58,932 nucleotides of DNA from NCBI GenBank assembly GCA_002869845.2, contig NEWS02000004.1, positions 242,240 through 301,171 on the forward strand. The letters run 5' to 3'. The position numbers were made by a program, and so were the translations under genes. This stretch comes from Nitrospira sp. CG24B (GTDB lineage: Bacteria; Nitrospirota; Nitrospiria; Nitrospirales; Nitrospiraceae). The stretch's first letter is position 1. Each line of letters opens with the position of its first letter. This document shows, piece by piece, positions 36,065-44,829 of this stretch. Under the pieces are notes generated by a model, which was not told the DNA's origin, searched no databases, and worked only from the letters and a program-made list of their open reading frames with translations.

Positions 36065-36760
36065 ATGGCGATCACTGTCGTCATTCCAACCTTAAACGAA
36101 GAAAAGAACCTCCCACAAACTCTTGCGTGCCTATCAACGGCTGCCCTGAGGGAGATCATCATCGTTGACGGCGGAAGCACCGATAGCACCGTCAGCCTCG
36201 CTGAAGAATTTTGCACCCGGACGCTCAATGCCCGCATCATGACGTCGTCACGAGGGCGCGCGCGCCAGATGAACGAAGGGGCAAAAGCCAGCCAGGGGGA
36301 GATCTTACTCTTCCTGCATGCTGACACCCAGTTGCCGGCGCAAGCCGGACCGATCATAGAACTAGCCTTGAGCGAGCACCCCTCAGCTGTGGGCGGGCGT
36401 TTCAACGTCCGATTCGACAATCCCTCGGTTTGGGGCCAAGTCATCAGTTTCTTTATGAATCGCCGGTCGCGCGTGACGGGCATCGCGACCGGCGACCAAG
36501 CGCTCTTTGTCCGCCGTCACGTGTTCGAACGGCTCGGAGGCTTTTCCGAGATTCCGCTGATGGAAGACATCGAATTCAGCAGTCGGCTGCAGCACGCGGG
36601 TCGAACGGTGGCGCTCCGGGACGCTGTCATCACCTCCTTTCGTCGGTGGGATACACAGGGCCCGCTGAGAACCATTCTCTTGATGTGGACCCTGCGCTTC
36701 CTGTACTGGACAGGAGTCAGCCCTCACAGGCTCAAGAACTTTTACGCCACCATCCGATGA
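36065..36760 (+). CDS. TIGR04283-type glycosyltransferase (GT2 fold)
   Basis: The 231-residue protein has a GT-A fold: VVIPTLNEEKNLPQTLACL, EIIIVDGGSTDST (nucleotide-sugar binding) and LHADTQLP (DxD-type metal site). GIATGDQALFVRR and PLMEDIEFSSRL follow. This family is usually paired with a TIGR04282 gene, as it is here (4-bp ATGA overlap). The pair is associated with arsenosugar-type biosynthesis by annotation; the substrate is not proven. Confidence 0.9.
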   Translation: MAITVVIPTLNEEKNLPQTLACLSTAALREIIIVDGGSTDSTVSLAEEFCTRTLNARIMTSSRGRARQMNEGAKASQGEILLFLHADTQLPAQAGPIIELALSEHPSAVGGRFNVRFDNPSVWGQVISFFMNRRSRVTGIATGDQALFVRRHVFERLGGFSEIPLMEDIEFSSRLQHAGRTVALRDAVITSFRRWDTQGPLRTILLMWTLRFLYWTGVSPHRLKNFYATIR

Positions 36761-37512
36761 AACCAATACCTCCTCACTCTTTACCACTCACCCCTCACCA
36801 GACAGCCCTGGTGGTTTTTGCCAAAGCGCCGATTCCCGGCCAGGTCAAGACACGCCTCTGCCCGCCGCTCACTCCCGATGAAGCCGCTACACTCCATGGG
36901 AGCTTTGTCCTGGATACCCTGGAGCGAACAAAAGCTGCTGTCGCGACGCTCAAGTTGCCAATCGATCGGTATCTGGCCTGCGCCCCGTCGGCGGCTCACG
37001 TCTTTTTCAAGATTATGGAGGAACGGCAAGGCGTAAAGCTGATCGATCAAGTCGGCGATGACCTCGGTGCGCGCATGAACCAAGCTTTTCACACACTGTT
37101 CTCGCAAGGATACCGACAGGTCGTCCTCATTGGAACAGATGTGCCGACGCTTCCGCTCGACCATTTCAAACTGGCCCTCACCACGCTGGAGAATCATGAT
37201 CTTGTGCTCGGTCCAGCGTTGGACGGAGGGTACTACCTGATCGGCCTCAAGCGGATGGCACCGGGACTCTTCACCGACATACCATGGTCGACCGATCAGG
37301 TCCTCAGACTCACACAGGAAAAAGCAGCGACGATCGGCATCAAGGCTTCCTTGATTCAACCGTGGCGCGATGTCGATTCCCTGGCCGATCTAGAAGCCCT
37401 CATCGAAGTTTGCAACGCCGAGGCCAAGAAGGCGAAGAATGATCGGGTGTTTTCAAGCCGCACAACCGGCGTACTTCAGGCACTCGCCAAACGACTTTGC
37501 TCGAGAGCATAA
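36757..37512 (+). CDS. TIGR04282-type glycosyltransferase (DUF2064)
   Basis: The 251-residue protein starts at ATG 36757, which overlaps the stop of the previous gene; the frame is open further upstream, but that part is antisense-free noise inside the GT2 gene. It has VVFAKAPIPGQVKTRLCPPL (nucleotide-binding loop with Lys and Arg), VVLIGTDVPTLP and LVLGPALDGGYYLIGLK, the DUF2064 signatures. The first 14 residues come from a low-complexity CT/CA-rich stretch (SLPLTPHQ). It probably acts with the GT2 partner on the same glycan or arsenosugar. Confidence 0.9.
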   Translation: MKPIPPHSLPLTPHQTALVVFAKAPIPGQVKTRLCPPLTPDEAATLHGSFVLDTLERTKAAVATLKLPIDRYLACAPSAAHVFFKIMEERQGVKLIDQVGDDLGARMNQAFHTLFSQGYRQVVLIGTDVPTLPLDHFKLALTTLENHDLVLGPALDGGYYLIGLKRMAPGLFTDIPWSTDQVLRLTQEKAATIGIKASLIQPWRDVDSLADLEALIEVCNAEAKKAKNDRVFSSRTTGVLQALAKRLCSRA

Positions 37513-37544
37513 TAGCGTTCCTAACCATTCAACCACGGGGCCAC

Positions 37545-38279
37545 ATGAACCAGCACGTCGCACTCATCACCGGAGGGGCGAAAGGCATCGGGCGAGGGAT
37601 CGCCCTCGATCTCGCTGCCCGGCAGTGGAAGATCGCCGTCTGCTACAGAACCAGCGACGCTGAGGCCAAGACAACGGCGCAGGAGATCGTGCAGCGAGGA
37701 GGACAAGCGCTGGCCATCCGATGCAATGTTTCCGACCCAGTGGCGGCCAAGGACATGGTCACGCAGGTTGAAAAAGAATGGGGGCGAATCGATGTCCTGA
37801 TCAATGGCGCAGGCCCCTATCATCGCATCAACCTGTTCGACGAAACCATCGAAGGCTGGAACGACATGTTCGATGGCAACTTGCATCCTATTTTCTATCT
37901 TGCTCAAGCTGTCGCACCAGGCATGAAGGCCCGCAAGGCCGGCCGTATCATCAGCTTCAGTATGGCCAATGCAGACCAGATGGAAGCACAGCCCGACGTG
38001 ACCGCCCACTACATCGCCAAAGCCGGCGTGCTTATTTTGACGCGCACGTTGGCCAAGTTGCTGGCGCCTTATGGCATTACCGTCAACGCCATCTCGCCAG
38101 GCTTCATCGATTCGGGGAGCGCGCCGCCACAAGAACTCGCCGCCATGACCAAACGTATTCCCGCCGGGTACATTGGAACGGTCGACGACACCGTGGCAGC
38201 TGTTCGTTATTTACTCAGCGAAGAGGCCCGATATGTGAACGGCGCAAATATCCAAATCAGCGGAGCCTGGGGAATCTAG
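37545..38279 (+). CDS. Short-chain dehydrogenase/reductase (FabG-like)
   Basis: The 244-residue protein starts at MNQHVALITGGAKG, which places the TGxxxGxG dinucleotide loop (TGGAKGIGRG) at residues 9-18. A start 16 codons upstream would fall inside the preceding gene. The catalytic Ser lies in IISFSMANADQ and the Tyr-Lys pair in HYIAKAG. The NAG motif appears as LINGAGPYH. Length and order match classical SDRs. The substrate is not known. Confidence 0.9.
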   Translation: MNQHVALITGGAKGIGRGIALDLAARQWKIAVCYRTSDAEAKTTAQEIVQRGGQALAIRCNVSDPVAAKDMVTQVEKEWGRIDVLINGAGPYHRINLFDETIEGWNDMFDGNLHPIFYLAQAVAPGMKARKAGRIISFSMANADQMEAQPDVTAHYIAKAGVLILTRTLAKLLAPYGITVNAISPGFIDSGSAPPQELAAMTKRIPAGYIGTVDDTVAAVRYLLSEEARYVNGANIQISGAWGI

Positions 38280-38292
38280 AAGAGGAGGACCT

Positions 38293-38697
38293 ATGCGATC
38301 AGAGCAGGAACGTGAGGCCCATCGCCGTTTCGTTCAGGCGCTTCAACACGAACATGTGACCTGCGCCAAGCCCGGTTGCGGCGGGCCGATGCAGGTGACG
38401 GATCACACCCCGCATAACGGAAAGGTCAAGAAGTATGAAGCCGAATGTGAACAATGCCATGCGGTGGAACAGATCACGGGCAAAGAAGAGCACGCGCCTC
38501 CCTGGGATATCGCCTCAATCACGATGATGGCCGAGATCCACCTACTCCATGACCAACCGACCTGCCCGTACGACGACACGCCCATTACCTTCATCTCGCT
38601 ACCCAATCCACGCCGCAAAGCCCGGTACCGCCTCCTGTGCTACTACTGCGGCCGGCACACGGAAATGAACTGGCCGCCACCAGAAGCGAAACGGTAA
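38293..38697 (+). CDS. Cys-rich zinc-binding-like protein, unknown
   Basis: The 134-residue protein has three pairs of Cys: CAKPGC (residues 24-29), CEQC (52-55) and CPYD/CYYCGRH near the end. They suggest two zinc ribbons. GAGGAGGACCT precedes the ATG. It follows the SDR gene by 13 bp and is probably the last gene of the series. No family recognised. Confidence 0.7.
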   Translation: MRSEQEREAHRRFVQALQHEHVTCAKPGCGGPMQVTDHTPHNGKVKKYEAECEQCHAVEQITGKEEHAPPWDIASITMMAEIHLLHDQPTCPYDDTPITFISLPNPRRKARYRLLCYYCGRHTEMNWPPPEAKR

Positions 38698-38733
38698 CTC
38701 GACGAGTACATCGCCACCGCCTGCACCTTAACT

Positions 38734-39501
38734 TCAGTATGCGGTGAGCGTCTTTCGAATGAATTCCCCGAGCCGGCGAAAGTAGGCTCGCCCACCCATC
38801 AGATAGGTGTCGTTATGTCCGGCACCTTCGACCACATACCAGTCCTTTGGCGGTTTGGCCGTGTCGAAGACCTGGCGACCAAACTCAATGGGAACAATCT
38901 CATCCTTGTCCCCATGGATGATCAGCTTTGGAAGCGACAGCTGCGGCAGCCGGTTGATCAATCGATGTGTTGCTCCAAGAAGCCAATGCACGGGTAACCC
39001 ACCATAATAGAACTTGGCCACTGCTTCGATGGAAGGAAACGATGATTCAAGGATGAGGGCCGAAGCTGGTCGTTGCACTGCCAGTTCGCCTGCCACGGAC
39101 GCTCCCAGCGATCGGCCGAACAGCACGATTCGTTCAGGACGGATCTTTCGGATGCGCGTGAGGTACTCATACGCCCCATACGCATCCTGGTAGAGTCCTA
39201 CCTCGCTGGGGCTAGAGCCCTGACTCTTCCCATATCCACGATAGTCGAACAAGAAAATCGACAATCCCATCTGGTAGAGGAGCTTGAGATTATCAAGACG
39301 GTTGATGATATTACCGGCATTGCCATGGCACCAGAGCACCACCGGACGATCCGCTGCCGCTTCAACATACCAACCGAACAGTCTCACTCCATCTTCGGCT
39401 TGGAACCACACATCCTCAAGCGGCAATCCGCTCAACCGTGCCCAATCTCGGTCTTGCCAAGGCTCGGGATGATAGACGAAAAATTGGTCGAGAAATCCCA
39501 C
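38734..39501 (-). CDS. Alpha/beta hydrolase (ABHD13/17-like)
   Basis: The 255-residue protein has the oxyanion loop LWCHGNAGNI, FDYRGYGKSQG, the nucleophile elbow FGRSLGAS (Ser), HGDKDEIVP (acid Asp region) and EGAGHNDTY (His). This makes a complete catalytic triad. An N-terminal amphipathic segment (LDQFFVYHPEPWQ) may bind membrane. It resembles serine hydrolases of the ABHD13/17 or BEM46 type. The substrate is unknown. It is transcribed convergently with the zinc-binding gene and is followed upstream by the DUF4105 gene. Confidence 0.87.
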   Translation of the reverse strand: MGFLDQFFVYHPEPWQDRDWARLSGLPLEDVWFQAEDGVRLFGWYVEAAADRPVVLWCHGNAGNIINRLDNLKLLYQMGLSIFLFDYRGYGKSQGSSPSEVGLYQDAYGAYEYLTRIRKIRPERIVLFGRSLGASVAGELAVQRPASALILESSFPSIEAVAKFYYGGLPVHWLLGATHRLINRLPQLSLPKLIIHGDKDEIVPIEFGRQVFDTAKPPKDWYVVEGAGHNDTYLMGGRAYFRRLGEFIRKTLTAY

Positions 39502-39546
39502 TGATGGAGAATAACGAAACTTTTCGTGGGAAGGAAGAGATGGCGT

Positions 39547-41475
39547 CTAGAAAAACGCCTGCACGCTGAACAGGACATCATTGTCCCTGTCCCGATGGTT
39601 GTACTCTAACCTCACTGTCCAATTTTGAGCCAGCGTGAAGCGCGAACCAACATACCATCGGAAATCGTCGGACTTGTCCCCCAACGGAAACCGTAGATAG
39701 GACCCCGTCGCCATGAGTTTCCATCGCTCCGTGAGATCGGCCAAGAGTCCGACGGTCCCCCCGCCTCCGATTCGATGCATCTCATGATAGGCCTTGCTGA
39801 CGCCTGCTTCGGTTTCCGCAAAGGCGAATAGGACTTCTCGATTGAGCAACCGCAATTCCTTCGCCCCTCCGATCCCAGCATTGAAGAGGCCGTTGCTGCA
39901 GAGCTGACAATCATGATGCCGGATGGTGTTCATCCCCACATTAAGCTTCCAGGAAGGGGCATGAAAGACTGAATCGATCGGCGAGAGGGACAGAAGATTC
40001 AGCAACGTCGCTCGTTCCACCCTAGTCTGATCCGCTCGATTGTAGTGCCGTACTGTGACGGAGGCCATTTCAATCTGCGCATCGGGAGTATAGCCGACCT
40101 CTGGATCGAGCAAGTCGTGATAGCCTCCTCGGAACGTTGCTTCTTCAAACGTATCGTTATTGCGCCAGCCTCCTCCGATGACTGCGCGTGAGGTCTTATG
40201 GCCCAGTTCCGGCTGTTTCGCAAATGGGCGCACGGTAAACTCCTCGGATGGGATGCGAAGCTGACTGCGTGTTGTCAGAACCGTCCTATTGCGTTCCTTC
40301 CACTCCGGTTTTGGGGAGTCACTCGTCTCAAGCCGATACCGCAAATAGTCCGATGCCAGATCGAGTACAAAGGCTTGTTTGGGAAGGGCCAGCTGGGTGA
40401 AGATCGGCGAAGCTACCTCGCTGAGGTCTTCAGTGATCCGATGAGCCAGATCTCGCTCTTCAGCGGGCAAGGACTCCCGCTTTCGTTTGATCACTGTACT
40501 GCGCGATGGCCTGTACGTGATATCTGATACCAAGCTGGGTTTTGAGACGACCAATCGAATCGTATCGGCAGGGACAGTCCACCCGATAAACTCATCCGTC
40601 AAATGCAAATCTGGATTGGCATAATCCAAGAGCGCAAGGATATGGTACGAGCAATTTTCCTTAAAAAAGAAATAGTCGAAGTAGGCATTTCCTAACTCCC
40701 ATGCATGCATCAGAAAACGCCGCAATTGGTTTCCCGTGAGATTCAGGCGATATTCCCAAATATCGCGGTTTTCGATGTCTCGATACTGCTGCACCTTGAG
40801 GTAATAGGGAATCGTTGAAAAATACCCCTTATAGCTTCCAAAGATTCCCCGTATAGGATAGGCAAGCCCGGCGTCGGGAGGTACATCTGCTGCATAATTG
40901 ATGGTATAGGCGAGAATGCGGGTCTGTTCGGTCTGGCCTTTTTGATCAACACGAAACAAGGTATGGCCGAACATGGAGGCTGGATTATTCAGAAAAGCTG
41001 AAGGGAAGATCAGAGAAATGGATTGGACCTCGAAATCCTCGTACCACCGATCAAACCGTTCGCAGGAAATCACTGGAAGCCGAGTCGGGTCAAACTGAAG
41101 TTGCTCTCTCAGCCAGTGGTACCGAGCGATGAACGCGCACTGAGCCGGCTGTCGAGAGCGGCCGACTAGTTCAGCAGAGAAGAATTGCGCAAGGGTCGCC
41201 GCAAGCTCAGAAGACGGATTCGTCTTCCCATTGGAAGACAAGAAAAACCCTGGATCGTCCTGTTCGCTCTCATATCCGCCGAAGAGATTCTTCCGATAGT
41301 GCAATAACAAGTGCCATTCACGCTGCTCCGCAAGGCCGGCATTCTTCGCGTGAGTTATCAGCTCGGCCTGGTAGAGATGGTCAGGCGCCTCGATTGCCAG
41401 CGCGTGTGTGGCAAGAAGACCGACTATCAGCAACGCTATGGGTACTTTCAACGAAGCTCCAAGCAGGAAAGCCAA
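39547..41475 (-). CDS. DUF4105 domain-containing membrane-associated protein
   Basis: The 642-residue protein has a signal peptide (residues about 1-28, ending AIEAPD). A DUF4105 core lies at about 120-300 (FLNNPASMFGHTLFRVDQ, FFKENCSYHILALLDYANP). It then has helical and beta-rich regions, with a C-terminal barrel-like part (RWYVGSRFTLAQNWTVRLEYNHR, VQAFF end). DUF4105 carries a conserved Cys (NCSYH) and His residues suggestive of an NlpC/P60-like or lipid-modifying active site. It probably works in the periplasm or outer membrane. Its N-terminal gene end lies 66 bp from hicB. Confidence 0.82.
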   Translation of the reverse strand: MAFLLGASLKVPIALLIVGLLATHALAIEAPDHLYQAELITHAKNAGLAEQREWHLLLHYRKNLFGGYESEQDDPGFFLSSNGKTNPSSELAATLAQFFSAELVGRSRQPAQCAFIARYHWLREQLQFDPTRLPVISCERFDRWYEDFEVQSISLIFPSAFLNNPASMFGHTLFRVDQKGQTEQTRILAYTINYAADVPPDAGLAYPIRGIFGSYKGYFSTIPYYLKVQQYRDIENRDIWEYRLNLTGNQLRRFLMHAWELGNAYFDYFFFKENCSYHILALLDYANPDLHLTDEFIGWTVPADTIRLVVSKPSLVSDITYRPSRSTVIKRKRESLPAEERDLAHRITEDLSEVASPIFTQLALPKQAFVLDLASDYLRYRLETSDSPKPEWKERNRTVLTTRSQLRIPSEEFTVRPFAKQPELGHKTSRAVIGGGWRNNDTFEEATFRGGYHDLLDPEVGYTPDAQIEMASVTVRHYNRADQTRVERATLLNLLSLSPIDSVFHAPSWKLNVGMNTIRHHDCQLCSNGLFNAGIGGAKELRLLNREVLFAFAETEAGVSKAYHEMHRIGGGGTVGLLADLTERWKLMATGSYLRFPLGDKSDDFRWYVGSRFTLAQNWTVRLEYNHRDRDNDVLFSVQAFF

Positions 41476-41540
41476 GGGGCCAGAACCGCGGTACTCAGAC
41501 GCGATCTAATCAACTATCCCTTGGAGTAGGAGAAGATGAT

Positions 41541-41753
41541 CTAGGCAAGCATGAGCCGATGCCCTTTGGGTTCAGGGACAAGACGGCCGAACTCACGCGC
41601 CGTATCGATCCAGAGTTGAATAGCCGCATTGGCGTTCGCAAGCGCCTCTTCTTGGGAAGAGCCATGAGCCATGCATCCCGAGAGTTCAGGTACTTCAGCG
41701 ATAAATACTTGATCCTCATCGCTCCAATAAATAATGACCTCGTATTTATGCAT
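41541..41753 (-). CDS. hicB: HicB-type antitoxin
   Basis: The 70-residue protein has the HicB partial RNase H fold: MHKYEVIIYWSDEDQVFIAE, then VPELSGCMAHGSSQEEALANA and a helix (AAIQLWIDTAREFG). HicB antitoxins of this short type lack a separate DNA-binding domain. The start overlaps the 3' end of hicA by 8 bp (hicA stop at 41746), the usual hicA-hicB arrangement. With its toxin broken, the antitoxin may remain as a relic or act against toxins elsewhere. Confidence 0.88.
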   Translation of the reverse strand: MHKYEVIIYWSDEDQVFIAEVPELSGCMAHGSSQEEALANANAAIQLWIDTAREFGRLVPEPKGHRLMLA

Positions 41754-42005
41754 CCGCTATTCCTCCCAATCTATGCTTCAGAATGACATTGCGAACCTGG
41801 CGAACCTGGTATGCTTTCGCTTTATTCCCATCACACTGCAGATTGATCATCTCCTCAATCCCGAGTTTCCGAAAAACGTGGTGGCTGCCGCGAATACGTT
41901 CGTCAAACCCATGCCCCGTAGCATATGGCAGAGCTCGGTAAACGAAATGTTCGCATCCGACATGCCGCCAAGAATTCTAGCAAGGAGTTTGTCTTCTTTC
42001 CCCAC
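41746..42005 (-). pseudogene. hicA: HicA-type mRNA interferase toxin, frameshifted
   Basis: Two frames join to make a HicA protein. From GTG 42005 the frame reads GKEDKLLARILGGMSDANIS and ELCHMLRGMG. Then a one-base deletion in a T-run around 41905-41910 shifts it, and the second frame reads DERIRGSHHVFRK, EEMINLQ, GNKAKAYQVRQVRNVI and ends at TAA 41746. The catalytic His in GSHHVF is present in the second part. Restoring one T would give about 86 residues, the normal HicA size. It is either an inactivated toxin or a sequencing error. Confidence 0.85.
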
Positions 42006-42179
42006 ATTGTGAAATTTACCATACTTGCCCCGCTAGCAGACAAGAAAATGCCGCATGCAGAGCGCTGCTGCCCTCTGCGCCTCAACGCAATCATACTTAT
42101 GAAAGGAGCTCTCAGTTATTGGAAAATAAGCGTAGGAACCGCAGCGGGATGGTTATTCGAGAGGCGTGAAGAAACGGCA

Positions 42180-42209
42180 GGGGGCCTCGGCTTTATAGCT
42201 GAAGCCCCC
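42180..42209 (-). terminator. Hairpin after the DUF3015 gene
   Basis: A GC-rich stem, GGGGGC at 42180-42185 and GCCCCC at 42204-42209, with a further partly paired arm of about 6 bases and a loop TATAAA. It starts 11 bases after the DUF3015 stop (42220) on the minus strand. A T-run is not evident. Confidence 0.55.
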
Positions 42210-42219
42210 TTGCCCCACT

Positions 42220-42729
42220 TTACTGAGCAGAAACCTTGGCGAGAACCGGATGGCCCGCGATCGCATCATTGAGAGACTTCACCAATGCGATCGGAGAAGC
42301 TTCCCCAGCTTGAACCAGAGACGTATACCGTTCCTGGGTCATGGAGAAGAACGCTGCGTGGCGCTCCGCTGGCACACCCATCAGTGTCGCAAGTGAGGCC
42401 AAGTGCTCGCCCTGCCCTTGAGCCATCTCGGCGCTGAGCGCCTCGAAGTTCAACGAGGCAAACATCGTCGTCTTATGCTCGCTCATGACCTTGCCATCGT
42501 TGGTGCATCCGGAAGTTCCAAAGCTGATGCCGAACGTCTGGCTGCCAAAGGTGCCGTTCGTGGTGGCCTGCAGCACTTGGGGAGCGATTTCCTTCTGCCC
42601 CTTATACTCACCCCAAGCCAACTTTCCCAATCCACAGCCCGGACCGGTGTCTGGATTTGCTGCCATCGCCAAACCCGCCTGAGCGCTGAAGAGCACGGCG
42701 ATAGACAATACAAGCACTTTCTTCGACAT
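42220..42729 (-). CDS. DUF3015 family secreted protein
   Basis: The 169-residue protein starts at ATG 42729 with ACGGAGGAGGACTT upstream; a start 26 codons earlier has no ribosome site. The signal peptide ends near AMAANPDT. The mature domain shows GPGCGLGKLAWGEYKGQKEI and GTSGCTNDGKVMSEH, the Cys-containing DUF3015 pattern, then helices ending VLAKVSAQ. The family is secreted and of unknown function. It is often found in Nitrospira in several copies. Confidence 0.88.
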   Translation of the reverse strand: MSKKVLVLSIAVLFSAQAGLAMAANPDTGPGCGLGKLAWGEYKGQKEIAPQVLQATTNGTFGSQTFGISFGTSGCTNDGKVMSEHKTTMFASLNFEALSAEMAQGQGEHLASLATLMGVPAERHAAFFSMTQERYTSLVQAGEASPIALVKSLNDAIAGHPVLAKVSAQ

Positions 42730-43021
42730 AAGTCCTCCTCCGTTAGAATTGATTAAACACCCACTACTGCATGCAAAAAGCACCGATCGAAGTATAAACG
42801 AATCCATCTCCGATGTTTATAGAAAATTGCCGGTTCCCAAAATAGTTAACAACACCAAGTGAGGCAGCCAATTATAGAGAAATCATATCTGAGCGCAACA
42901 ACTTTTTCTTGGCCTTTCTGCGGATAGCTCTCTACTCATGAGACCTTCCTCACATCTCCCACGGCATGCATAGGACACGATGCCCTTGCTTCACCCAACG
43001 AGTTCGCTGAGCACTCGCGTT
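42730..43021. other. Upstream region of the DUF3015 gene, AT-rich
   Basis: About 290 bases without a gene. It should hold the DUF3015 promoter: a TATACT hexamer appears on the minus strand about 75 bases upstream of the start, but the -35 box is weak. I do not call a promoter there. Confidence 0.35.
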
Positions 43022-43453
43022 TTATTTATCTGGAGTAGGAACAGGAGTCGGTGAGACCGTGTCGGGATCGAGGGAGAATCCCATTCCGGAAGGGTCCTGC
43101 TCCCATGCTCCAGGCGAGACCAGACCAATAAGCGGCAGCAGAATAACCGCACCGCCTACCACATCGGCAATCCCCAAACCACTCAGCTTTCTGGAGGTCT
43201 GGCGAAATTGGCTCTTATATCCTGGTTTCTCCACTTCAACCAGCAGATCCCCTCGCCGGGAAACCTGGTACTGGAGCGGCGTGACACCAATCTGCTGGCC
43301 ATTGATCCGCACCGTGGCGCCCGTGGGACTGGAACTGACCGAGAAGTTCTGAGACGATCCTCCGAAAAATGAACAGCCAGCCAGAGCGATAGTAGAGAGA
43401 AGGATCATCAGCACAGGAGAATACTGTTGGCCAAGATTGATCTTCAATGGCAT
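43022..43453 (-). CDS. PEGA-domain lipoprotein
   Basis: The 143-residue protein has a lipoprotein signal ending in IALAGC (Cys27). One PEGA domain follows: FSVSSSPTGATVRINGQQIG, then TPLQYQVSRRGDLLVEVEKPGY. Next is a hydrophobic helix (GGAVILLPLIGLVSPG) and a Pro/Thr-rich tail (VSPTPVPTP). PEGA domains bind surface components such as S-layer or peptidoglycan. It is divergent from the TRL gene across a 309-bp region with a clear promoter. Confidence 0.85.
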   Translation of the reverse strand: MPLKINLGQQYSPVLMILLSTIALAGCSFFGGSSQNFSVSSSPTGATVRINGQQIGVTPLQYQVSRRGDLLVEVEKPGYKSQFRQTSRKLSGLGIADVVGGAVILLPLIGLVSPGAWEQDPSGMGFSLDPDTVSPTPVPTPDK

Positions 43454-43762
43454 GGGACATCCTCCATTTTATTTTTCCACGTATATCACGGCAGGGAAGG
43501 GCTTGCAAATCTCGGATGGGAGCGAGGAGATCATCGTCTTTGTCTACGAGAAGAAGAGACTCACTGAGCTCTGGCATCGTGACCTGTCCCCCCACAAGCA
43601 ATATTTACCCACTCTCATTCCCCGCCGCACTTCACCCACGCATACAACAACGCAAACCAAATTCCAGATTGACGGACACCACATATATGACTATACTCCT
43701 GCGGGTGATTGCTTAAGACACCTAAGCAATCAGGAAATCTAACTTCTATTTAGGAGGATCTT
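43454..43762. other. Divergent intergenic region between PEGA and TRL genes
   Basis: These 309 bases carry no gene. They include the sigma-70-like promoter for the TRL gene at 43669-43697. A promoter for the PEGA gene should lie here on the minus strand but I could not identify it. Confidence 0.4.
43669..43697 (+). promoter_or_regulatory. Sigma-70-like promoter of the TRL-like lipoprotein gene
   Basis: TTGACG (43669-43674), a 17-base spacer, TATACT (43692-43697); the start codon is 66 bases further on. This is the best promoter match I found in the window. Confidence 0.6.
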
Positions 43763-44086
43763 ATGAAGCACGCATCCCGACTATCCCTCGCGGTTATTGC
43801 CCTTGTCGGCCTCAGCTTGAGCGGCTGTCAGATCGTCGCCTCCCCGATGGCGGGCGGTATCTACAATGAAACGAAGTACGGTGATGTTGCGACCGATGAG
43901 GCAGGAGCCAACAAAGAGGGTAAGGCCTGCGGCCAGTCAATTCTTGGATGGGTCGCAACCGGTGATGCGAGCGTCGCAGCTGCAAAGGCTGCCGGGGGTA
44001 TCACCAAGGTTGCATCCGTTGACCACTCCGCCAAGAATATCTTGGGTATCCTCGGTGAATGGTGCACCATCGTTCGTGGTAACTAG
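43763..44086 (+). CDS. TRL-like family lipoprotein
   Basis: The 107-residue protein has a signal ending in LSLSGC (Cys22). The TRL-like pattern follows: GGIYNETKYGDVATDEAGANK, KACGQSILGWVATGDASVAAA and GGITKVASVDHSAKNIL, ending CTIVRGN. TAGGAGGATCTT precedes the ATG. It is a small secreted lipoprotein of unknown function, with its own promoter (43669) and a terminator (44107). Confidence 0.9.
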   Translation: MKHASRLSLAVIALVGLSLSGCQIVASPMAGGIYNETKYGDVATDEAGANKEGKACGQSILGWVATGDASVAAAKAAGGITKVASVDHSAKNILGILGEWCTIVRGN

Positions 44087-44106
44087 ACAGCCATAGTATG
44101 CTGTGG

Positions 44107-44147
44107 AAGGGCCTTCCGGAAATTCTCCAGAAGGCCCTTTCTTTTTT
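44107..44147 (+). terminator. Rho-independent terminator after the TRL gene
   Basis: A perfect 10-bp stem AAGGGCCTTC (44107-44116) and GAAGGCCCTT (44130-44139), followed by TCTTTTTT. It ends the TRL transcript and lies before the next start (44172). Confidence 0.85.
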
Positions 44148-44171
44148 CCGCCCCCTAACCTTCGTGAAACT

Positions 44172-44822
44172 GTGGGATTCGTTTCCCTCGTCCGATTGAT
44201 CACTCTCTCCAGTGCGTTGTTCTGCTCCCTCTGTGTCACTGACGTGGCGGTCGCAGCCGAGTTCGGAGACGTGGAACTGAGCGCCTATGCGCTGGGCAGC
44301 TGGCCTCGTGATCTGGACATTTTCAACCAAGAGACGACGGTGCCCGCCTCGATTCAAGATGGCTTCGGTGCTGGCCTGAAAGTGGGACTCTTCCCAGCTG
44401 CGCTCCGCCGAATGGTGGGCCTCGAGCTCGATTCCAACATGCACGGTGGAGCGATTTCCTTTCCCAACGTCGCCAATGGGCAGAACAACGGGGCTGGGCG
44501 CTCCGACCTCCTCATCCTCAATACGACATTCAACTTGATCCTGCGCTATCCGGGTGAGACGGTTCGGCCTTATGTTGGGTTCGGCCTAGGCTGGTCTCAC
44601 GGCACACTCCTGAATCCGAACATTGCCGGACGAGACGATAAAGATTTCGACCAAGCCCGCGCCTTGGTTCATCAATTTCTCGGCGGAGGGCAATTTATAA
44701 TCAGTCCCAAGTGGTTTCTGTTCGGGGAGTATCGATACGTTTCGGCCAACTATCACTGGGAAGGACTGGCCATGGATTTTCGCGCCCACTATGGATTGGT
44801 GGGCGTAGGCTTGCGCTTTTAA
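44172..44822 (+). CDS. Outer membrane beta-barrel protein, OmpW/opacity-like
   Basis: The 216-residue protein starts at GTG 44172, which lies after the terminator; the frame extends upstream to 44103 across the terminator, which argues against that start. A signal peptide ends near VAVAAEFG. The mature part has alternating strands (VELSAYALGSWP, GLKVGLFPAALRRM, LNTTFNLILRYP, VRPYVGFGLGWSHG, YRYVSANYHW) and ends in a C-terminal Phe (VGVGLRF), as outer membrane barrels do. Substrate or function unknown. Confidence 0.8.
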   Translation: MGFVSLVRLITLSSALFCSLCVTDVAVAAEFGDVELSAYALGSWPRDLDIFNQETTVPASIQDGFGAGLKVGLFPAALRRMVGLELDSNMHGGAISFPNVANGQNNGAGRSDLLILNTTFNLILRYPGETVRPYVGFGLGWSHGTLLNPNIAGRDDKDFDQARALVHQFLGGGQFIISPKWFLFGEYRYVSANYHWEGLAMDFRAHYGLVGVGLRF

Positions 44823-44829
44823 TATCCTA

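Noticed and set aside
36430..36756. Upstream extension of the DUF2064 glycosyltransferase frame
   Set aside because: It lies inside the GT2 gene in another frame; the ATG at 36757 overlapping the GT2 stop is the natural start.
44103..44171. Upstream extension of the barrel gene to an ATG at 44103
   Set aside because: It would be translated through the rho-independent terminator at 44107-44147 and lacks a signal peptide at that end.
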